Positions 38,782 through 50,205 are shown, numbered from the stretch's first letter. The stretch is DNA of 64,000 bases from Nitrosomonas aestuarii (GCF_003046585.1 NZ_QAAE01000003.1:1-64000); one strand, 5' to 3'. Translations and numbers: made by a program. The notes: generated by a model not told the origin, from the letters alone.

Positions 38782-39924
38782 ATGTTTAATTTTTTTAAAT
38801 CCAAAAAGAAACAACCAGAGCAACTGGAGCAACCCGAAACAACTGAAGAAACGCAGAATAAAACGGAAACGACAAATAAAACAACAGCAGATGCGCAACG
38901 GACACCCGAGGCTCAGTCTGCAACTGGAGACATGTCTGGCACAGAATCGCAACCTGATTCCGGTCCCGATACAATAGAAGAAACCCAGTCACTCAGTTTT
39001 GCAAACAAAATCCGACTTGGGCTTTCACGTACGCGCCAAAATCTGGGTAAACAGTTATCCGGATTGTTTAGCGGCGGTGGAAAAATTGATGAAGCGCTTT
39101 ATGAGGAACTTGAAACTATTTTGCTTACGGCAGATACAGGCGTTAGTGCAACTCATCAATTACTTGAGGATCTGCGTAAACAGGTAAAAAAGAACGGACT
39201 GACAGATGCTGCGGACTTAAAGTCGGCGCTTAAGCGATCACTTGTTGATATGCTCAGGCCGCTTGAAAAATCACTGGATACTACGGCAGATAAACCTTTT
39301 GTTATTATGATTACCGGCGTCAATGGAGTTGGCAAAACAACATCAATCGGCAAGCTGGCCAAATATTTTCAGTCCCAGGGTAAATCCGTTTTGCTCGCTG
39401 CCGGGGATACTTTCCGTGCCGCTGCACGTGAACAGCTGATAGCCTGGGGAGAGCGTAACAATGTCACTGTAATTGCACCGGACAGTAGCGGAGATAAAAA
39501 GAGTGATCCGGCTGCCGTTATTTTTGATGCGATCAATGCGGCCAAAGCGCGTGAAATTGATATTGTTCTGGCGGATACAGCAGGACGTTTAACGACCCAA
39601 TTACACCTGATGGAAGAAATTAAAAAAGTCAAACGTGTGATTGCCAAAGCCATGTCTAATGCGCCGCACGAGGTATTGCTGGTGCTGGATGCCAATACCG
39701 GACAGAACGCGGTGACACAGGTGCAGGCTTTTGATGAAGCACTGAATGTGTCAGGATTGATTTTAACCAAACTCGATGGTACGGCAAAGGGTGGCGTAGT
39801 TGCTGCAATCTGTGGTCAGTATCCACAAAATCCGCCCGCGTTGCGCTTTATCGGTGTAGGTGAAGGCGTGGATGACTTGCGGCCATTTAATGCCGAAGAA
39901 TTTGTTGATGCCATGTTTGATTGA
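38782..39924 (+). CDS. ftsY: Signal recognition particle receptor FtsY
   Basis: The 380-residue protein begins with an acidic, Thr/Gln/Glu-rich A domain (about 1-70) that contacts the membrane, followed by the N domain and the G domain. G-domain motifs are ITGVNGVGKTTSIGKLA (about 175-191), DTFRAAAREQL, DTAGRL and TKLDGTAKGG. It docks ribosome-Ffh complexes at the translocon. Its neighbourhood with ftsEX and rpoH is the standard proteobacterial one. Confidence 0.96.
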   Translation: MFNFFKSKKKQPEQLEQPETTEETQNKTETTNKTTADAQRTPEAQSATGDMSGTESQPDSGPDTIEETQSLSFANKIRLGLSRTRQNLGKQLSGLFSGGGKIDEALYEELETILLTADTGVSATHQLLEDLRKQVKKNGLTDAADLKSALKRSLVDMLRPLEKSLDTTADKPFVIMITGVNGVGKTTSIGKLAKYFQSQGKSVLLAAGDTFRAAAREQLIAWGERNNVTVIAPDSSGDKKSDPAAVIFDAINAAKAREIDIVLADTAGRLTTQLHLMEEIKKVKRVIAKAMSNAPHEVLLVLDANTGQNAVTQVQAFDEALNVSGLILTKLDGTAKGGVVAAICGQYPQNPPALRFIGVGEGVDDLRPFNAEEFVDAMFD

Positions 39925-40089
39925 TGTATTGCTAAAAATCAAGAGCGTTGACAATATCTATTATTAACAATGCCTTAAAATACGTATGAAACTGTTGTCA
40001 TTCTGTTTTCATCGCTTTTTTACGGTTTTGTCTTGTCTCACACTTGAATCTTCCGTTAAGTATTTTTATATCCAGTGGGTGGACACTCA

Positions 40090-40743
40090 ATGATTCAATT
40101 CAAGCATGTCAGTAAGCGTTTTCCGGATGGATACTTTGCGTTGAATAATATTGATCTGAATATAGCTGCGGGTGAGATGGTTTATGTGACCGGGCATTCG
40201 GGTGCGGGCAAAAGTACATTGCTGAAGTTAATCGCCGCAATAGAACGCCCGACTGCAGGCAGTATTTCAATCAGCGGACAAAATATTGCTCAGCTTAAGC
40301 CAGGTATTGTGCCTTTTTTGCGCCGTAAAATCGGTTTCGTTTTCCAAGACCATAAATTGTTGTTTGATCGAAATGTTTTTGACAACGTATTGTTGCCGTT
40401 ACAGATCAGTGGCTTTGATAACAGAGTTGTCGCCAGCCGGGTTCGGGCCGCACTTGATAAAGTGGGTTTATTAAAAAAGGAAAAAGTCATGCCCATTACA
40501 CTTTCGGGCGGGGAAAGACAGCGGCTATGTATAGCCCGTGCTGTTGTGCATCGGCCATCAATCTTGATTGCCGATGAACCAACCGGGAATCTTGATATAG
40601 CGTATGCGCGGGATATCATGGCGATGTTTTATGCTTTCCATCAGGTAGGTGTGACCGTATTGATAGCTACGCATGATGTAGCTTTATTGGAGGATACGCG
40701 GCATCGCATCTTATCATTGCAGCAAGGAAAACTGGCGGCATGA
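40090..40743 (+). CDS. ftsE: Cell-division ABC transporter ATP-binding protein FtsE
   Basis: The ATG at 40090, behind GGGTGGAC, gives 217 residues (MIQFKHVSKRFPDGYFAL), the normal FtsE size; a GTG 15 bases upstream is less likely. Walker A is GHSGAGKSTLLKL, the signature is LSGGERQRLCIARA, and Walker B is ILIADEPTGNLD. With FtsX it controls septal peptidoglycan hydrolases. The start of ftsX overlaps by 4 bases. Confidence 0.96.
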   Translation: MIQFKHVSKRFPDGYFALNNIDLNIAAGEMVYVTGHSGAGKSTLLKLIAAIERPTAGSISISGQNIAQLKPGIVPFLRRKIGFVFQDHKLLFDRNVFDNVLLPLQISGFDNRVVASRVRAALDKVGLLKKEKVMPITLSGGERQRLCIARAVVHRPSILIADEPTGNLDIAYARDIMAMFYAFHQVGVTVLIATHDVALLEDTRHRILSLQQGKLAA

Positions 40744-41651
40744 TAAAAGCCTGGTTTGGTCAGCACTTGTTTGTTTTGTTCCAGTCGCTTAAACGGCTTA
40801 TGTCTGCGCCTGTTACAAGTTTGCTTAGTATTCTGGTGATGGGGATTGCCTTCAGTCTGCCAGCAGGAATTTATACGCTGATGGAAAATCTGCATGCATT
40901 TTCCGGACAAACTGGCACCACGCCACAAATGAGTCTTTTTCTAAAACAAAATTCAAATCAGCTTGATATCGATAAAGTTAGACAGCTTCTGGAAGCAAAC
41001 GAACAGGTTTTACGTTTTGAATTTGTTTCTAAAGATAAAGCTTTGCGCCAAATACAACAAAACAGTGGACTAAGCGATGTTATGCGTAGTATGACGCATA
41101 ATCCATTGCCTGATGCATTTACCGTTGATATGCGGGATACAAACGTTGAAGTATTTGATCAGTTGCGAGAAACCATGCAGGCATGGCCGGAAGTTGAATA
41201 CGTACAATTTGATTCAGCCTGGACAAAGCGGCTGAATGCCTTATTGACTTTTGGCCGCGTCATTGCTTTGTTGCTGTTTGCTTTATTAAGTGTTGCTATT
41301 GTTGCGGTGATGTTTAATACCATCCGCTTGCAGATTTTAACCAAACAGGATGAAATTGAGGTGTCCAAACTGATCGGTGCAACGGATAGTTTTATCCGGC
41401 GCCCTTTTCTATACTTTGGAGCCATACAAGGCCTGGCCAGTGGTGTTACGGCCTGGCTGATTATTGCGCTGGCATTGCAAATGATGAACGATGAGCTTAG
41501 AGCGCTGGCAAGTCTTTATTCTATGGATTTACATTTGAAACACCTTTCTAACGCTGACAGTATCAGTTTGTTGCTTTTTGCAACATGGCTGGGGTGGCTG
41601 GGTGCGCGCATATCCGTAGCGAGTCATTTATGGCAGATAGAGCCAAAATAG
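40740..41651 (+). CDS. ftsX: Cell-division permease-like protein FtsX
   Basis: The 303-residue protein has the FtsX plan: one N-terminal membrane helix (SLLSILVMGIAFSLPAGIYTL), a periplasmic domain (about 45-165) and three more helices near the C-terminus. It overlaps ftsE by 4 bases (ATGA), so the two are translationally coupled. Confidence 0.94.
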   Translation: MIKAWFGQHLFVLFQSLKRLMSAPVTSLLSILVMGIAFSLPAGIYTLMENLHAFSGQTGTTPQMSLFLKQNSNQLDIDKVRQLLEANEQVLRFEFVSKDKALRQIQQNSGLSDVMRSMTHNPLPDAFTVDMRDTNVEVFDQLRETMQAWPEVEYVQFDSAWTKRLNALLTFGRVIALLLFALLSVAIVAVMFNTIRLQILTKQDEIEVSKLIGATDSFIRRPFLYFGAIQGLASGVTAWLIIALALQMMNDELRALASLYSMDLHLKHLSNADSISLLLFATWLGWLGARISVASHLWQIEPK

Positions 41652-41725
41652 TCGTTATACAATTTTGTAGGTGAGTATCGAACAGGCGCAAACGATTTGA
41701 CATAACGTTGAACTTACTCATTGGA

Positions 41726-41752
41726 TTCGCACTCTAACGCTGAGAGTGCTAA
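41726..41752. promoter_or_regulatory. CIRCE element (HrcA operator) upstream of rpoH
   Basis: TTCGCACTC (41726-41734), nine bases, GAGTGCTAA (41744-41752) matches the CIRCE consensus TTAGCACTC-N9-GAGTGCTAA at 17 of 18 positions. It lies 48 bases before the rpoH start. HrcA control of rpoH by CIRCE has been proposed for betaproteobacteria by comparative genomics. Confidence 0.9.
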
Positions 41753-41799
41753 AATAAGTATAATAATGGTCATTTAAAAGAGAAACGGAGGAGAATATT

Positions 41800-42642
41800 A
41801 TGACGAATGCTTTAACGATACCTGCTGTTGGAGGAAGTCTCGAGAGCTATATCCAGTCAGCTAATTCTTTCCCTATATTATCTCAGGAAGAAGAGGATAA
41901 ACTGGCAAGGCGCTTACGGGATCAAGGCGATATTAAAGCAGCGCAGCAGCTGATATTGTCCCACTTGCGTTTTGTGGTGACGATTGCACGCGGTTATAAA
42001 GGCTACGGCCTGCCGCAAGCAGATTTGATTCAAGAAGGTAACGTGGGTTTAATGAAGGCCGTTAAACGTTTTGATCCTGAACGCGGCGTAAGGCTGGTAT
42101 CGTTTGCAGTGCACTGGATTAAGGCTGAAATTCATGAGTTTATAATGCGTAACTGGCGCTTGGTTAAAATCGCAACCACTAAACAGCAACGCAAACTGTT
42201 TTTTAACCTGCGCAGTATGAAAAAAGGGCTGGAAACCATGAGTCCACAGGAAGTGGATATCATTGCTGAGCAATTGAATGTTAAGCCCGAAGAAGTAGTT
42301 GAAATGGAAAAGCGTTTTAGTGGAAATGATATTTCTCTTGAACCTTTATCAGAGGAGGAAAACGAGCATTATAGTCCGATTGCATATCTGACAGATGGAT
42401 CGGATCCTTCGCAAGTATTAGAGGCGGAGCAGGACAGGGCGTTGCGCGGCGAAGGTTTACAGCAATCACTTGCCAGTCTGGATGAACGCAGCCGTCATAT
42501 TATTGAAGCGCGCTGGCTGCGGGAAGAAGACACTGCGACATTACACGAGCTGGCTGATGAATTAGGCGTTTCAGCTGAGCGTGTCCGCCAAATTGAAGCC
42601 AAAGCCATCCAGAAAATACGTCATGTTATGACAGCGCAGTAA
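41800..42642 (+). CDS. rpoH: Heat-shock sigma factor RpoH (sigma-32)
   Basis: The 280-residue sigma-70 family protein shows region 2 (RFDPERGVRLVSFAVHWIKAE), the RpoH box QRKLFFNLR that separates it from other sigma factors, and region 4 with LADELGVSAERVRQIEAKA. It directs transcription of chaperone and protease genes. GGAGGAG lies seven bases before the ATG. A CIRCE site upstream suggests that HrcA represses it, linking the two heat-shock systems. Confidence 0.96.
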   Translation: MTNALTIPAVGGSLESYIQSANSFPILSQEEEDKLARRLRDQGDIKAAQQLILSHLRFVVTIARGYKGYGLPQADLIQEGNVGLMKAVKRFDPERGVRLVSFAVHWIKAEIHEFIMRNWRLVKIATTKQQRKLFFNLRSMKKGLETMSPQEVDIIAEQLNVKPEEVVEMEKRFSGNDISLEPLSEEENEHYSPIAYLTDGSDPSQVLEAEQDRALRGEGLQQSLASLDERSRHIIEARWLREEDTATLHELADELGVSAERVRQIEAKAIQKIRHVMTAQ

Positions 42643-42672
42643 TCACCTGAATTTGAATCAATCAGAGTTTAA

Positions 42673-42700
42673 AAAACCCTCAGGTAACTGAGGGTTTTTA
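42673..42700. terminator. Bidirectional terminator between rpoH and smbP
   Basis: ACCCTCAG (42676-42683) pairs with CTGAGGGT (42688-42695) around a GTAA loop, with A and T runs on the two sides. It serves both convergent genes. Confidence 0.88.
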
Positions 42701-42714
42701 AATTAAGGGTTAAA

Positions 42715-43059
42715 TTAATGGGCTGATTCGCGAATATGCTGCATCGCTTCCTTCATATGCTTCGCGCCTTCATCTGCGTGTCCCATTTTGCCATGTTTGA
42801 TAGATTCTTCTATATGTTTAATTGCCTCGGTCATATGTTTATGCGCATCGGCATGTGCTTTTTCAGCTGCCTTGGCATGGTGCAGGCTTTTTTCAGCATG
42901 TTTTACCAGTTCGCTCGCATGACCGTCTTCACCATGGGCGAGTGCTTGTCCTGCATGTTCCATTGTTTCAGACGTATGCCCTGCGTCGGATGCCAAAGCC
43001 TGGCTGCTGAGGAAAAGTGCTAAGATTCCAATTGCAAATGTAGTTGATACCTGCTTCAT
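42715..43059 (-). CDS. smbP: Small histidine-rich periplasmic metal-binding protein SmbP
   Basis: The 114-residue precursor has a signal peptide (about 1-23, ending in SSQALA) and a mature part made of heptad-like repeats such as HAEKSLHHAK, HADAHKHMTEAIKH and HMKEAMQHIRES. It contains about 17 His and no Cys. This matches the small metal-binding protein first described from Nitrosomonas europaea, a four-helix bundle that binds copper and other divalent metals. A strong AAGGAGA ribosome site precedes the ATG. Copper management fits a copper-dependent ammonia oxidiser. Confidence 0.9.
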   Translation of the reverse strand: MKQVSTTFAIGILALFLSSQALASDAGHTSETMEHAGQALAHGEDGHASELVKHAEKSLHHAKAAEKAHADAHKHMTEAIKHIEESIKHGKMGHADEGAKHMKEAMQHIRESAH

Positions 43060-43336
43060 AATAATCTCCTTCCTTTTTTGCGAATTAGTAATGAAATTAC
43101 ATTACAAAGATAGCCCGTAATACATGTACTTGCATTTGTTGTCCTCCCTATACTGGTCAGGAGATATGGCTTTGCAAATACATTGTATTTAGTTATAACA
43201 CAAAGCAGAAAAGAAGAACATAAGTATATTTACGTATATAGGGACCATAGACTATGGCTACTCACCATCAATCACCACGGTTTTGATTATTATATATTTT
43301 GAAATGAATGTGAATTTTATAATAGATACGTCACAT

Positions 43337-44338
43337 CTAATCATTTTGCGGCTGTGGAATGAAGAAGATTTCATTGATTCGGCTAAATGACGCGCCAGGC
43401 GTCGGACCGCCGCCAATTGCGTAAAGACGTTCGTTGACGACAGCGACCCCTAAGCCATGACGTGCCGTTGGCATGGGTGTCATCGTCATCCAGCGGTCTT
43501 CGTCGGGATAGTATTTTTCATTATTGTCGAACGTGCCTTCTTCAGATTCTCCACCGAGTACATAGATTTGTTCATTGATTGTTCCAGCACTGATGCCGCT
43601 GCGGGCAGTAGGCAGATTCGCTACGGTTTGCCATTGGTTGGTTGTGGGATCATACGCTTCTACCATACTTGTATTTTGACGGTATTTCAGATTAGAACGG
43701 CCACCAATTGCGTAGATTCTGGAACCAACGGTGGCGACTGCCAGATGATCACGAGGTGCCAGCAATGGCGCACCCGTCGACCAGCTATCCGTTTGGGGAT
43801 CATAAATTTCAGTTGCGCCTGAATTTTGTTCGCCATCATAACCGCCGATGGCATATAGTCGTCCCTGATAAGATGCTATTCCCAGTGCGCCACGGGATGT
43901 CGGCATTGGCGCACGTTCACGCCATGCTTGTGTTGCGGGATTATATTGATAAACGGTATTGACTGCATGCCATATAGTCAGTCCTGATTTGGCGAATCCG
44001 CCAATGATATATAAAAAACCATCGAGGGTAGCGATACCGGCATGGTGTCTCCCTTCAGGCAGCGGTGTTGTTACGGACCAGTTGTCTGTTGCCGGATCAT
44101 AAACCTCAACATCGCGGCTTATAGCAAAATCAAGTATGTTTGAAATACTTGGTTTGCTAAAGCCGCCTATTGCGTATATTTTGCCATCAAGGGCCGTTGC
44201 AGCTATTTCAGTGCGTTTGGTCGGTGCAGGTGCGCCTTGAGTCCATGTGCCTAGTCGAGGTTCGGCTGACACCAGCGATATATTTACAAAAAATAAGAAG
44301 AGAAGCTGTGATGTAGTAATCAATCTGGGTATGAACAT
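43337..44338 (-). CDS. Exported Kelch-repeat protein
   Basis: The 333-residue protein has a signal peptide (LLFLFFVNISLVSA) and then about six Kelch blades with the repeated pattern of IYAIGG, a YDP-T-NW segment and a PLPTAR-like loop. Such six-blade propellers include sialate mutarotase-like proteins and general binding scaffolds. There is no catalytic domain to point to a reaction. It is followed by a 277-base gap before smbP on the same strand. Confidence 0.85.
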   Translation of the reverse strand: MFIPRLITTSQLLFLFFVNISLVSAEPRLGTWTQGAPAPTKRTEIAATALDGKIYAIGGFSKPSISNILDFAISRDVEVYDPATDNWSVTTPLPEGRHHAGIATLDGFLYIIGGFAKSGLTIWHAVNTVYQYNPATQAWRERAPMPTSRGALGIASYQGRLYAIGGYDGEQNSGATEIYDPQTDSWSTGAPLLAPRDHLAVATVGSRIYAIGGRSNLKYRQNTSMVEAYDPTTNQWQTVANLPTARSGISAGTINEQIYVLGGESEEGTFDNNEKYYPDEDRWMTMTPMPTARHGLGVAVVNERLYAIGGGPTPGASFSRINEIFFIPQPQND

Positions 44339-44517
44339 CGAAAGATTTCCTCATTAAGATTTTCTACGTTGGATGAGATACTACAAGATTAAAACGTTAC
44401 AAAGCCCGGCAGATTGAGGTTGCCGTGATTGTTTGATCGGCAAGACAAGTGCAGCAGCATTTGACATTGTAACCCGTATTGGCAAAATAGCATTTGCTGT
44501 TGATTACTGGTTGCAGT

Positions 44518-45414
44518 CTATACCCAGTTTTTTCCGATTAAAAAGTCAGTGTAGAGCTTGTTTTCCACGCTTCCAGCCTGGGGCTTCCAGTCGTAGCGCC
44601 ATTTGACAATCGGCGGCAGTGACATCAGAATCGATTCCGTACGACCACCGGTTTGTAACCCAAAAAGTGTGCCCCTGTCCCAGACCAGATTAAATTCAAC
44701 ATAGCGTCCTCGTCGATAGGCTTGAAAATCACGCTCACGTTCACCATAAGGGGTGTCCTTACGTTTTTCCAGAATCGGGCGATATGCTGTCAGAAAATTG
44801 TTGCCTACGTTTTTGGTCAAATGAAAGCAGGATTGAAAATCCGGTCGGTTCCAGTCGTCAAAAAATACACCGCCGATGCCGCGCGGCTCGTTACGATGTT
44901 TTAAAAAAAAATATTCATCGCACCATTTTTTGAGACGTGGATAGCAGTCATCTCCAAAAGGCTGCAGGGTGTCTTTACACACTTGATGAAAATGCACTGC
45001 GTCTTCCTCATAACCATAATAAGGTGTTAAGTCCATGCCACCGCCAAACCACCAGACAGGATCAGCATTTTCTTTGCGTGCTTCGAAGTAGCGTATATTC
45101 ATGTGAACTGTAGGCGCATAGGGATTACGTGGATGTAAAACCAGTGAGACGCCCATAGCTTCGAATGACCGGCCTGATAACTCCGGGCGTGCCGCTGTTG
45201 CAGATGGAGGAAGTCCATTGCCGTAGACATGAGAAAAATTAACGCCGCCGCGTTCCAGTACGTTACCTTCTTCAATCACCGCACTTGCTCCCCCGCCGCC
45301 GCCCGGACGATCCCATTGATCACGCCGAAAACTTTTACCGTCAACCTGTTCCAATGCGGCAACTATGCTGTCTTGTAAATTAATCAAAAATTCCTTTATT
45401 TGTGATGTACTCAT
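44518..45414 (-). CDS. hemF: Oxygen-dependent coproporphyrinogen III oxidase
   Basis: The 298-residue enzyme has the HemF hallmarks: [58 protein letters not shown], and [20 protein letters not shown]. It converts coproporphyrinogen III to protoporphyrinogen IX. It matches an aerobic, heme-rich lifestyle. Confidence 0.96.
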   Translation of the reverse strand: MSTSQIKEFLINLQDSIVAALEQVDGKSFRRDQWDRPGGGGGASAVIEEGNVLERGGVNFSHVYGNGLPPSATAARPELSGRSFEAMGVSLVLHPRNPYAPTVHMNIRYFEARKENADPVWWFGGGMDLTPYYGYEEDAVHFHQVCKDTLQPFGDDCYPRLKKWCDEYFFLKHRNEPRGIGGVFFDDWNRPDFQSCFHLTKNVGNNFLTAYRPILEKRKDTPYGERERDFQAYRRGRYVEFNLVWDRGTLFGLQTGGRTESILMSLPPIVKWRYDWKPQAGSVENKLYTDFLIGKNWV

Positions 45415-45710
45415 TCAGTCTCCTGTTAGTCCGTATATTTTTTTAAAGCAGGGTGTAAAGATCTACCTGTCTTTCACGGTTTGATATTTAGCTTCGATAA
45501 GTCTGTGTTGCGAGACTTTAACGTTATTATCCTGTTTTAATGCGTTTATAATAGCGAATTGATTATTCTGCTGCATTTTACTCGTTATATAACATGATTA
45601 AAGCATCATTTGCTTGAATTACCTCAAGTTAACATGTGCATTAAATGTGTTTATATGTGATGTGCAGATTTTATAAACGCTTAGAAAACACGTATAGGAA
45701 TACTCCCGGA

Positions 45711-46883
45711 ATGTCTGGTAATTCATTTGGCAAACTTTTTAGCGTCACATCTTTTGGTGAATCACATGGTCCGGCAATCGGCTGTGTTGTCGATGGCTGT
45801 CCGCCTGGCCTGGTACTTAGTGTGAAGGATATACAACATGAGCTGGATAGACGCAAGCCCGGCACCTCACGCCATGTTACGCAGCGGCGTGAATCCGATA
45901 CCGTTGAAATTCTGTCGGGTGTGTTTGAAGGTGAAACCACGGGCACCTCGATTGGTTTGCTGATTCGTAATGAAGATCAGCGCAGTAAGGATTACAGCAA
46001 AATCATGGATTCTTTCCGCCCGGGCCATGCCGACTATACTTATTGGCAGAAATACGGTATCCGTGATTACCGTGGAGGAGGGCGGTCGTCAGCCCGCGAG
46101 ACGGCCGTGCGGGTTGCCGCCGGTGCAATCGCCAAGAAGTGGCTTCTCGAAAAATTTGGCATTGTCATACGAGGTTATATGTCGCAACTAGGGCCGATAG
46201 AAATACCTTTCAAACAATGGGAAGATGTCGACCAGAACCCTTTTTTTGTAGCCGACGGCAGCTATGTGGCGCAACTGGAAGCCTTCATGGATCAGTTACG
46301 AAAATCCGGTGATTCGGTCGGCGCAAAAATCAGTGTTGTAGCAGATAATATGCCGGTTGGATGGGGAGAGCCCGTTTATGACCGCCTAGATGCTGCTATA
46401 GCCTATGCCATGATGAGTATTAATGCAGCTAAAGGCGTTGAAATTGGGGCGGGATTTGCAAGTGTTACCCAGAAAGGAACTGAGCATTCTGATGAAATGA
46501 CGCCGGAAGGATTTCTTAGCAATAACGCGGGTGGTATATTGGGGGGCATTACCAGTGGCCAACCGATTGCAGTCAATGTAGCGATCAAGCCGACATCAAG
46601 CATCCGTTTGGGACGTCGCTCCATCAATAAAAACGGTGATCCTGTTATTGTGGAGACGCATGGCCGGCACGACCCATGCGTAGGCATTCGTGCAACACCG
46701 ATTGTGGAGGCCATGCTTGCTTTGGTACTAATCGATCATGCGCTGCGTCACCGTGCGCAAAATGCAGATGTCGTCTGTACAACCCCGAAGATAAAGGGAA
46801 GTATTGGAAATACATCGGATGTTTTTGAGCAAAATGCTGACGGCATACCTTTAAAAGAAGATCCGGAGCCTGAAGAAAGTTAA
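45711..46883 (+). CDS. aroC: Chorismate synthase
   Basis: The ATG at 45711 gives 390 residues and the standard N-terminus [20 protein letters not shown]. The frame continues upstream for 22 codons without family similarity. Other signatures are [20 protein letters not shown] and the C-terminal [19 protein letters not shown]. It makes chorismate from EPSP with reduced FMN. The last step of the pathway begun by aroQ in this window. Confidence 0.96.
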   Translation: MSGNSFGKLFSVTSFGESHGPAIGCVVDGCPPGLVLSVKDIQHELDRRKPGTSRHVTQRRESDTVEILSGVFEGETTGTSIGLLIRNEDQRSKDYSKIMDSFRPGHADYTYWQKYGIRDYRGGGRSSARETAVRVAAGAIAKKWLLEKFGIVIRGYMSQLGPIEIPFKQWEDVDQNPFFVADGSYVAQLEAFMDQLRKSGDSVGAKISVVADNMPVGWGEPVYDRLDAAIAYAMMSINAAKGVEIGAGFASVTQKGTEHSDEMTPEGFLSNNAGGILGGITSGQPIAVNVAIKPTSSIRLGRRSINKNGDPVIVETHGRHDPCVGIRATPIVEAMLALVLIDHALRHRAQNADVVCTTPKIKGSIGNTSDVFEQNADGIPLKEDPEPEES

Positions 46884-47126
46884 ATTCAGGTTATAGACGG
46901 CAATTCAATCGAATTTTTAAGTGAATCCGGAATTTTTCCTTGACAAGACACGCCAAATAAACCATTATCGCCCCCGCAAATAAAATTGAGACAATTATCA
47001 GTAGCAAAACAAACGATCAGACTGATAGCATCGGTTCGCGGTGACTAGAGCGGTTCGGTTTGTTTCATGGCATCCGATCATAAAAATAAATAAAAAGTTC
47101 GTAGCCCGCTACCTGCTTCAATCTGC

Positions 47127-47132
47127 TATAAT
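47127..47132 (+). promoter_or_regulatory. -10 element for tRNA-Arg and tRNA-Phe
   Basis: A perfect TATAAT at 47127-47132 stands 46 bases before tRNA-Arg, followed by a GC-rich CCACCCGAC. No good -35 box is placed 17 bases upstream. A separate TTGACA (46941-46946) with CATTAT 17 bases on is also in this gap of about 290 bases, which has no gene. Confidence 0.5.
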
Positions 47133-47177
47133 CCACCCGACTGTGAGATGCAGTCTGGACATAACAGATTGCACCAA

Positions 47178-47254
47178 GCGCCCGTAGCTCAGTTGGATAG
47201 AGTACTTGGCTACGAACCAAGGGGTCGTGGGTTCGAATCCTGCCGGGCGCGCCA
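47178..47254 (+). tRNA. tRNA-Arg (anticodon ACG)
   Basis: The 77-base cloverleaf has acceptor arms GCGCCCG and CGGGCGC, D-loop AGTTGGATAGA, anticodon loop CTACGAA, T-arm GGTTCGAATCC and encoded CCA. It is 25 bases before tRNA-Phe and probably co-transcribed. Confidence 0.95.
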
Positions 47255-47279
47255 TCAAATTGTCTTCAATTTCTAAAAT

Positions 47280-48863
<1,584 letters not shown>

Positions 48864-48874
<11 letters not shown>

Positions 48875-49181
48875 TTTTTTGACCTTTTTTGTGAGTGTCG
48901 GCAGCCTGATCAAATTCGGGCGCATCTTGAGACTCTAGCAACTTTTCAGAATCCGGTGCAACTTCTGCGTAAATATCAGGCAATAAAATCTGCACGGTAT
49001 CAACGCCCCAGCCGATGTCGACCATTGTGCTCATGATTGCCCAGAGTGAAGACAGCAATTCATTTTGCTGGTCTTGTGTCAGGTCAAACTCATCAAGATG
49101 ATGCCGGTAAGCATCTGGCTCTAGTTTTAATGGTGCAGCGCTATCCTTTGTTATATTGGCATTTATAGTTTTATCGTGCAT
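48864..49181 (-). CDS. Conserved small protein of the mobile element, unknown function
   Basis: The ATG at 49181 follows GGAGG by seven bases and gives 105 residues; the upstream ATG at 49202 lacks such a site. The protein is acidic, with the core AYRHHLDEFDLTQDQQNELLSSLW and MVDIGWGVDTVQILL. Similar short proteins sit next to recombinases in alphaproteobacterial integrative elements as I remember them. It overlaps the recombinase start by 11 bases, so the two are co-expressed. Confidence 0.7.
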
Positions 49182-49246
49182 TTCACATCCTCCTTTATCC
49201 AAGGCCTTGCCTTGTGGTGTTATGGGTTCGTTTTGGTGTCCTCTTC

Positions 49247-49285
49247 TTTGTTCAAAAACGCAATAAAAGTGAACAAACAGAGAAC
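49247..49285. promoter_or_regulatory. Inverted repeat and GAAC direct repeat, candidate operator
   Basis: TTTGTTCA (49247-49254) and TGAACAAA (49270-49277) form a perfect 8-bp inverted repeat with a 15-base spacer. GAAC (49271-49274) and GAAC (49282-49285) are 7 bases apart, the spacing of the alphaproteobacterial LexA box GAAC-N7-GAAC. The site lies upstream of the recombinase operon. SOS-type control would fit an integrative element, but the short direct repeat could be chance. Confidence 0.4.
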
Positions 49286-49384
49286 ATATTTTTCACCGGC
49301 GGGCAATTAAAAAATGCATCATCCGCCGCGTTTTATTGGGAAAAACCTTTTCATTTTTCTTTGTAAAAAAATTGTCAATCCGAG

Positions 49385-49852
49385 CTAGCGCTGCGGTGCA
49401 TGCTGCTCTTTGGCCTTTCTGGCCCATTCTCTTTCCATGCCTTTTGCGGATTGTTCAATCGCTTGCTGCTGAATGGCATTGTGTTGTTCGCGCTCACGCT
49501 GGCGCTCTAATTCAGCCAAACGCGCCTCGCGTTGCTCACGCAGCCATGCGCGGTTAAAGGCTTGACGGATGGGGGCTTGCTCATGTTTAGGACGCAATTC
49601 TGGGAACGGCTTGTTCAGCTTCACCATTTCAGAGCCGCGGCCACTGCGTTCACTTTCGCCGCGCCGCTGCGCTTCGGTTTGCTCCATGGCTTTAAGCTGC
49701 AAACTGATATAGCGGTCACGCGCATGGTCAAACTCCCGTCGGTTGGGCGGCGCTGCGCGAAAGCTATCAGGCATATCTCCGGCCAGTTCCGGGCGTTTCC
49801 CCGCAAAACTTGTTGTTCGCGGGGAAACATTCCTGTTATCGTTGCGGGCCAT
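49385..49852 (-). CDS. Basic coiled-coil protein of the transfer region
   Basis: The 155-residue protein is rich in Arg, Glu and Gln, with a long helical C-terminal half (REQREARLAELERQREREQ). It overlaps the upstream gene by 17 bases. Composition and position fit a small accessory protein of the transfer region, but no family is recognised. Confidence 0.65.
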   Translation of the reverse strand: MARNDNRNVSPRTTSFAGKRPELAGDMPDSFRAAPPNRREFDHARDRYISLQLKAMEQTEAQRRGESERSGRGSEMVKLNKPFPELRPKHEQAPIRQAFNRAWLREQREARLAELERQREREQHNAIQQQAIEQSAKGMEREWARKAKEQHAPQR

Positions 49853-50114
49853 AATCTGGCGCTTGGCCTTTATTTACCGGCTGGCGCGTATCGCGTTCCT
49901 CCTGATAATCCTGCATCCGTTGATCACGTTGTTCGCGTAAGGTTATGCGCCCATCTATCGGCATACTTTCTAAAATAAGATCGCTGCCGCGCCCGTCCTT
50001 ATGATTCCATACTGCGCCGACCCGGTTCCAGTATCCTTTTCCGTCTGGCGTATCTTTTACCGAATAAGCGATCTGATCGGGTTTGCGGCCCGTATTTGCA
50101 TTGTCATCATTCAT
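49836..50114 (-). CDS. Small conserved conjugation-associated protein, unknown function
   Basis: The 92-residue protein has a compact core, AYSVKDTPDGKGYWNRVGAV, followed by WNHKDGRGSDLILESMPIDGRI. This pattern is shared by small proteins on alphaproteobacterial plasmids and integrative elements as I remember them. The role is unknown. It overlaps the following coiled-coil gene and is likely coupled to it. Confidence 0.68.
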   Translation of the reverse strand: MNDDNANTGRKPDQIAYSVKDTPDGKGYWNRVGAVWNHKDGRGSDLILESMPIDGRITLREQRDQRMQDYQEERDTRQPVNKGQAPDYGPQR

Positions 50115-50205
50115 GGTTATTTCCTTATAAAAAATTCCTGCATGTTTTTAACAACCACCCGGTTGCAGGCGGGCCGGGTATCCGTGCACAATCATTTCTC
50201 AAGGG

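Noticed and set aside
38701-38952. N-terminal extension of the M16 peptidase
   Set aside because: It overlaps the start of ftsY and is Cys/Phe-rich nonsense; the signal peptide begins at the ATG at 38700.
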